64,000 nt of DNA from Methylophaga sp. (GTDB lineage: Bacteria; Pseudomonadota; Gammaproteobacteria; Nitrosococcales; Methylophagaceae): the NCBI GenBank assembly GCA_002696735.1, contig NZSL01000007.1, positions 383,175 through 447,174 of the forward strand. The letters run 5' to 3'. The notes below the pieces were generated by a model. That model saw only the letters and a list, made by a program, of their open reading frames with translations, had not been told where the DNA came from and did not search any database. Position numbers and translations under genes: made by a program. This document shows, piece by piece, positions 63,973-64,000 of this stretch. The stretch's first letter is position 1. The number at the start of each line of letters is the position of its first letter.

Positions 63973-64000
63973 CCATTCGTACCCGTGGATCAACAAAAGT

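Noticed and set aside
1-64000. CRISPR array, tRNA or rRNA genes, prophage
   Set aside because: No regularly spaced direct repeats, no cloverleaf other than the tmRNA ends, and no phage structural genes were seen on reading both strands.

Overview
This window is chromosomal DNA of a gammaproteobacterium. The gene neighbourhoods (dapA-bamC-MBL-purC, smpB/ssrA/ratA/rnfH, rimB-rimK-aspA, apbC-dcd), the tmRNA tag ANDNNYALAA and the moderate, rather AT-leaning composition fit a marine or aquatic relative of Methylophaga/Thiotrichales. That genus-level guess is inference. I see no rRNA, tRNA, CRISPR array, intact insertion sequence or prophage.

Layout. 1-5.9 kb (all minus): the 5' two thirds of pepN, a NIF3/CutA-like small protein, a WD40 lipoprotein, dcd, the Fe-S carrier apbC/mrp and a nitrilase-family amidase. 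6-13 kb (minus): a GNAT enzyme, an NTF2-like protein and a polyamine pathway (speA, carboxy(nor)spermidine dehydrogenase, nspC, speB) that would convert arginine to agmatine, putrescine, carboxyspermidine and spermidine. Two composite palindromic repeats interrupt this block; a third lies after purC. 13-18.2 kb (minus): a rimB-rimK-aspA ribosomal-modification operon, a type IV pilin with a sigma-54 promoter, and a PglL/Wzy-like O-oligosaccharyltransferase. 18.5-22 kb (minus): purC, an MBL hydrolase, bamC, dapA; then bcp and a chemoreceptor on plus. 24.9-34.2 kb: a TPR/2OG-oxygenase fusion, a YdjM-like membrane protein, a two-component system divergent from an RND efflux pump. 34.2-43.2 kb: stress and surface functions (DUF3309 peptide, two Crp/Fnr paralogues, a PAS-GGDEF cyclase, two small lipoproteins, umuDC with an unusual UmuD and operator, a DedA-like protein, a BON-MscS channel). 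43.3-48.2 kb: a sugar-dehydrogenase-like beta-propeller lipoprotein, a short HPF-like protein, and a minus-strand run of GGDEF protein, AraC regulator and metallophosphoesterase.

The most notable system is at 48.4-57.0 kb. A textbook Pho box with a correctly spaced -10 precedes a tightly packed six-gene operon: TonB-dependent receptor, beta-propeller phytase, ExbB, ExbD, TonB and a Tat-exported PhoX phosphatase. It reads as a self-contained, phosphate-starvation-controlled unit for capturing and dephosphorylating phytate or related organophosphates, with its own energising complex.

57-64 kb: a small membrane-anchored protein, msrB-msrA, a HEPN/MNT toxin-antitoxin pair with a promoter-embedded operator, tmRNA (ssrA), smpB, a sodium-dependent transporter, ratA, rnfH and a DUF455 ferritin-like protein.
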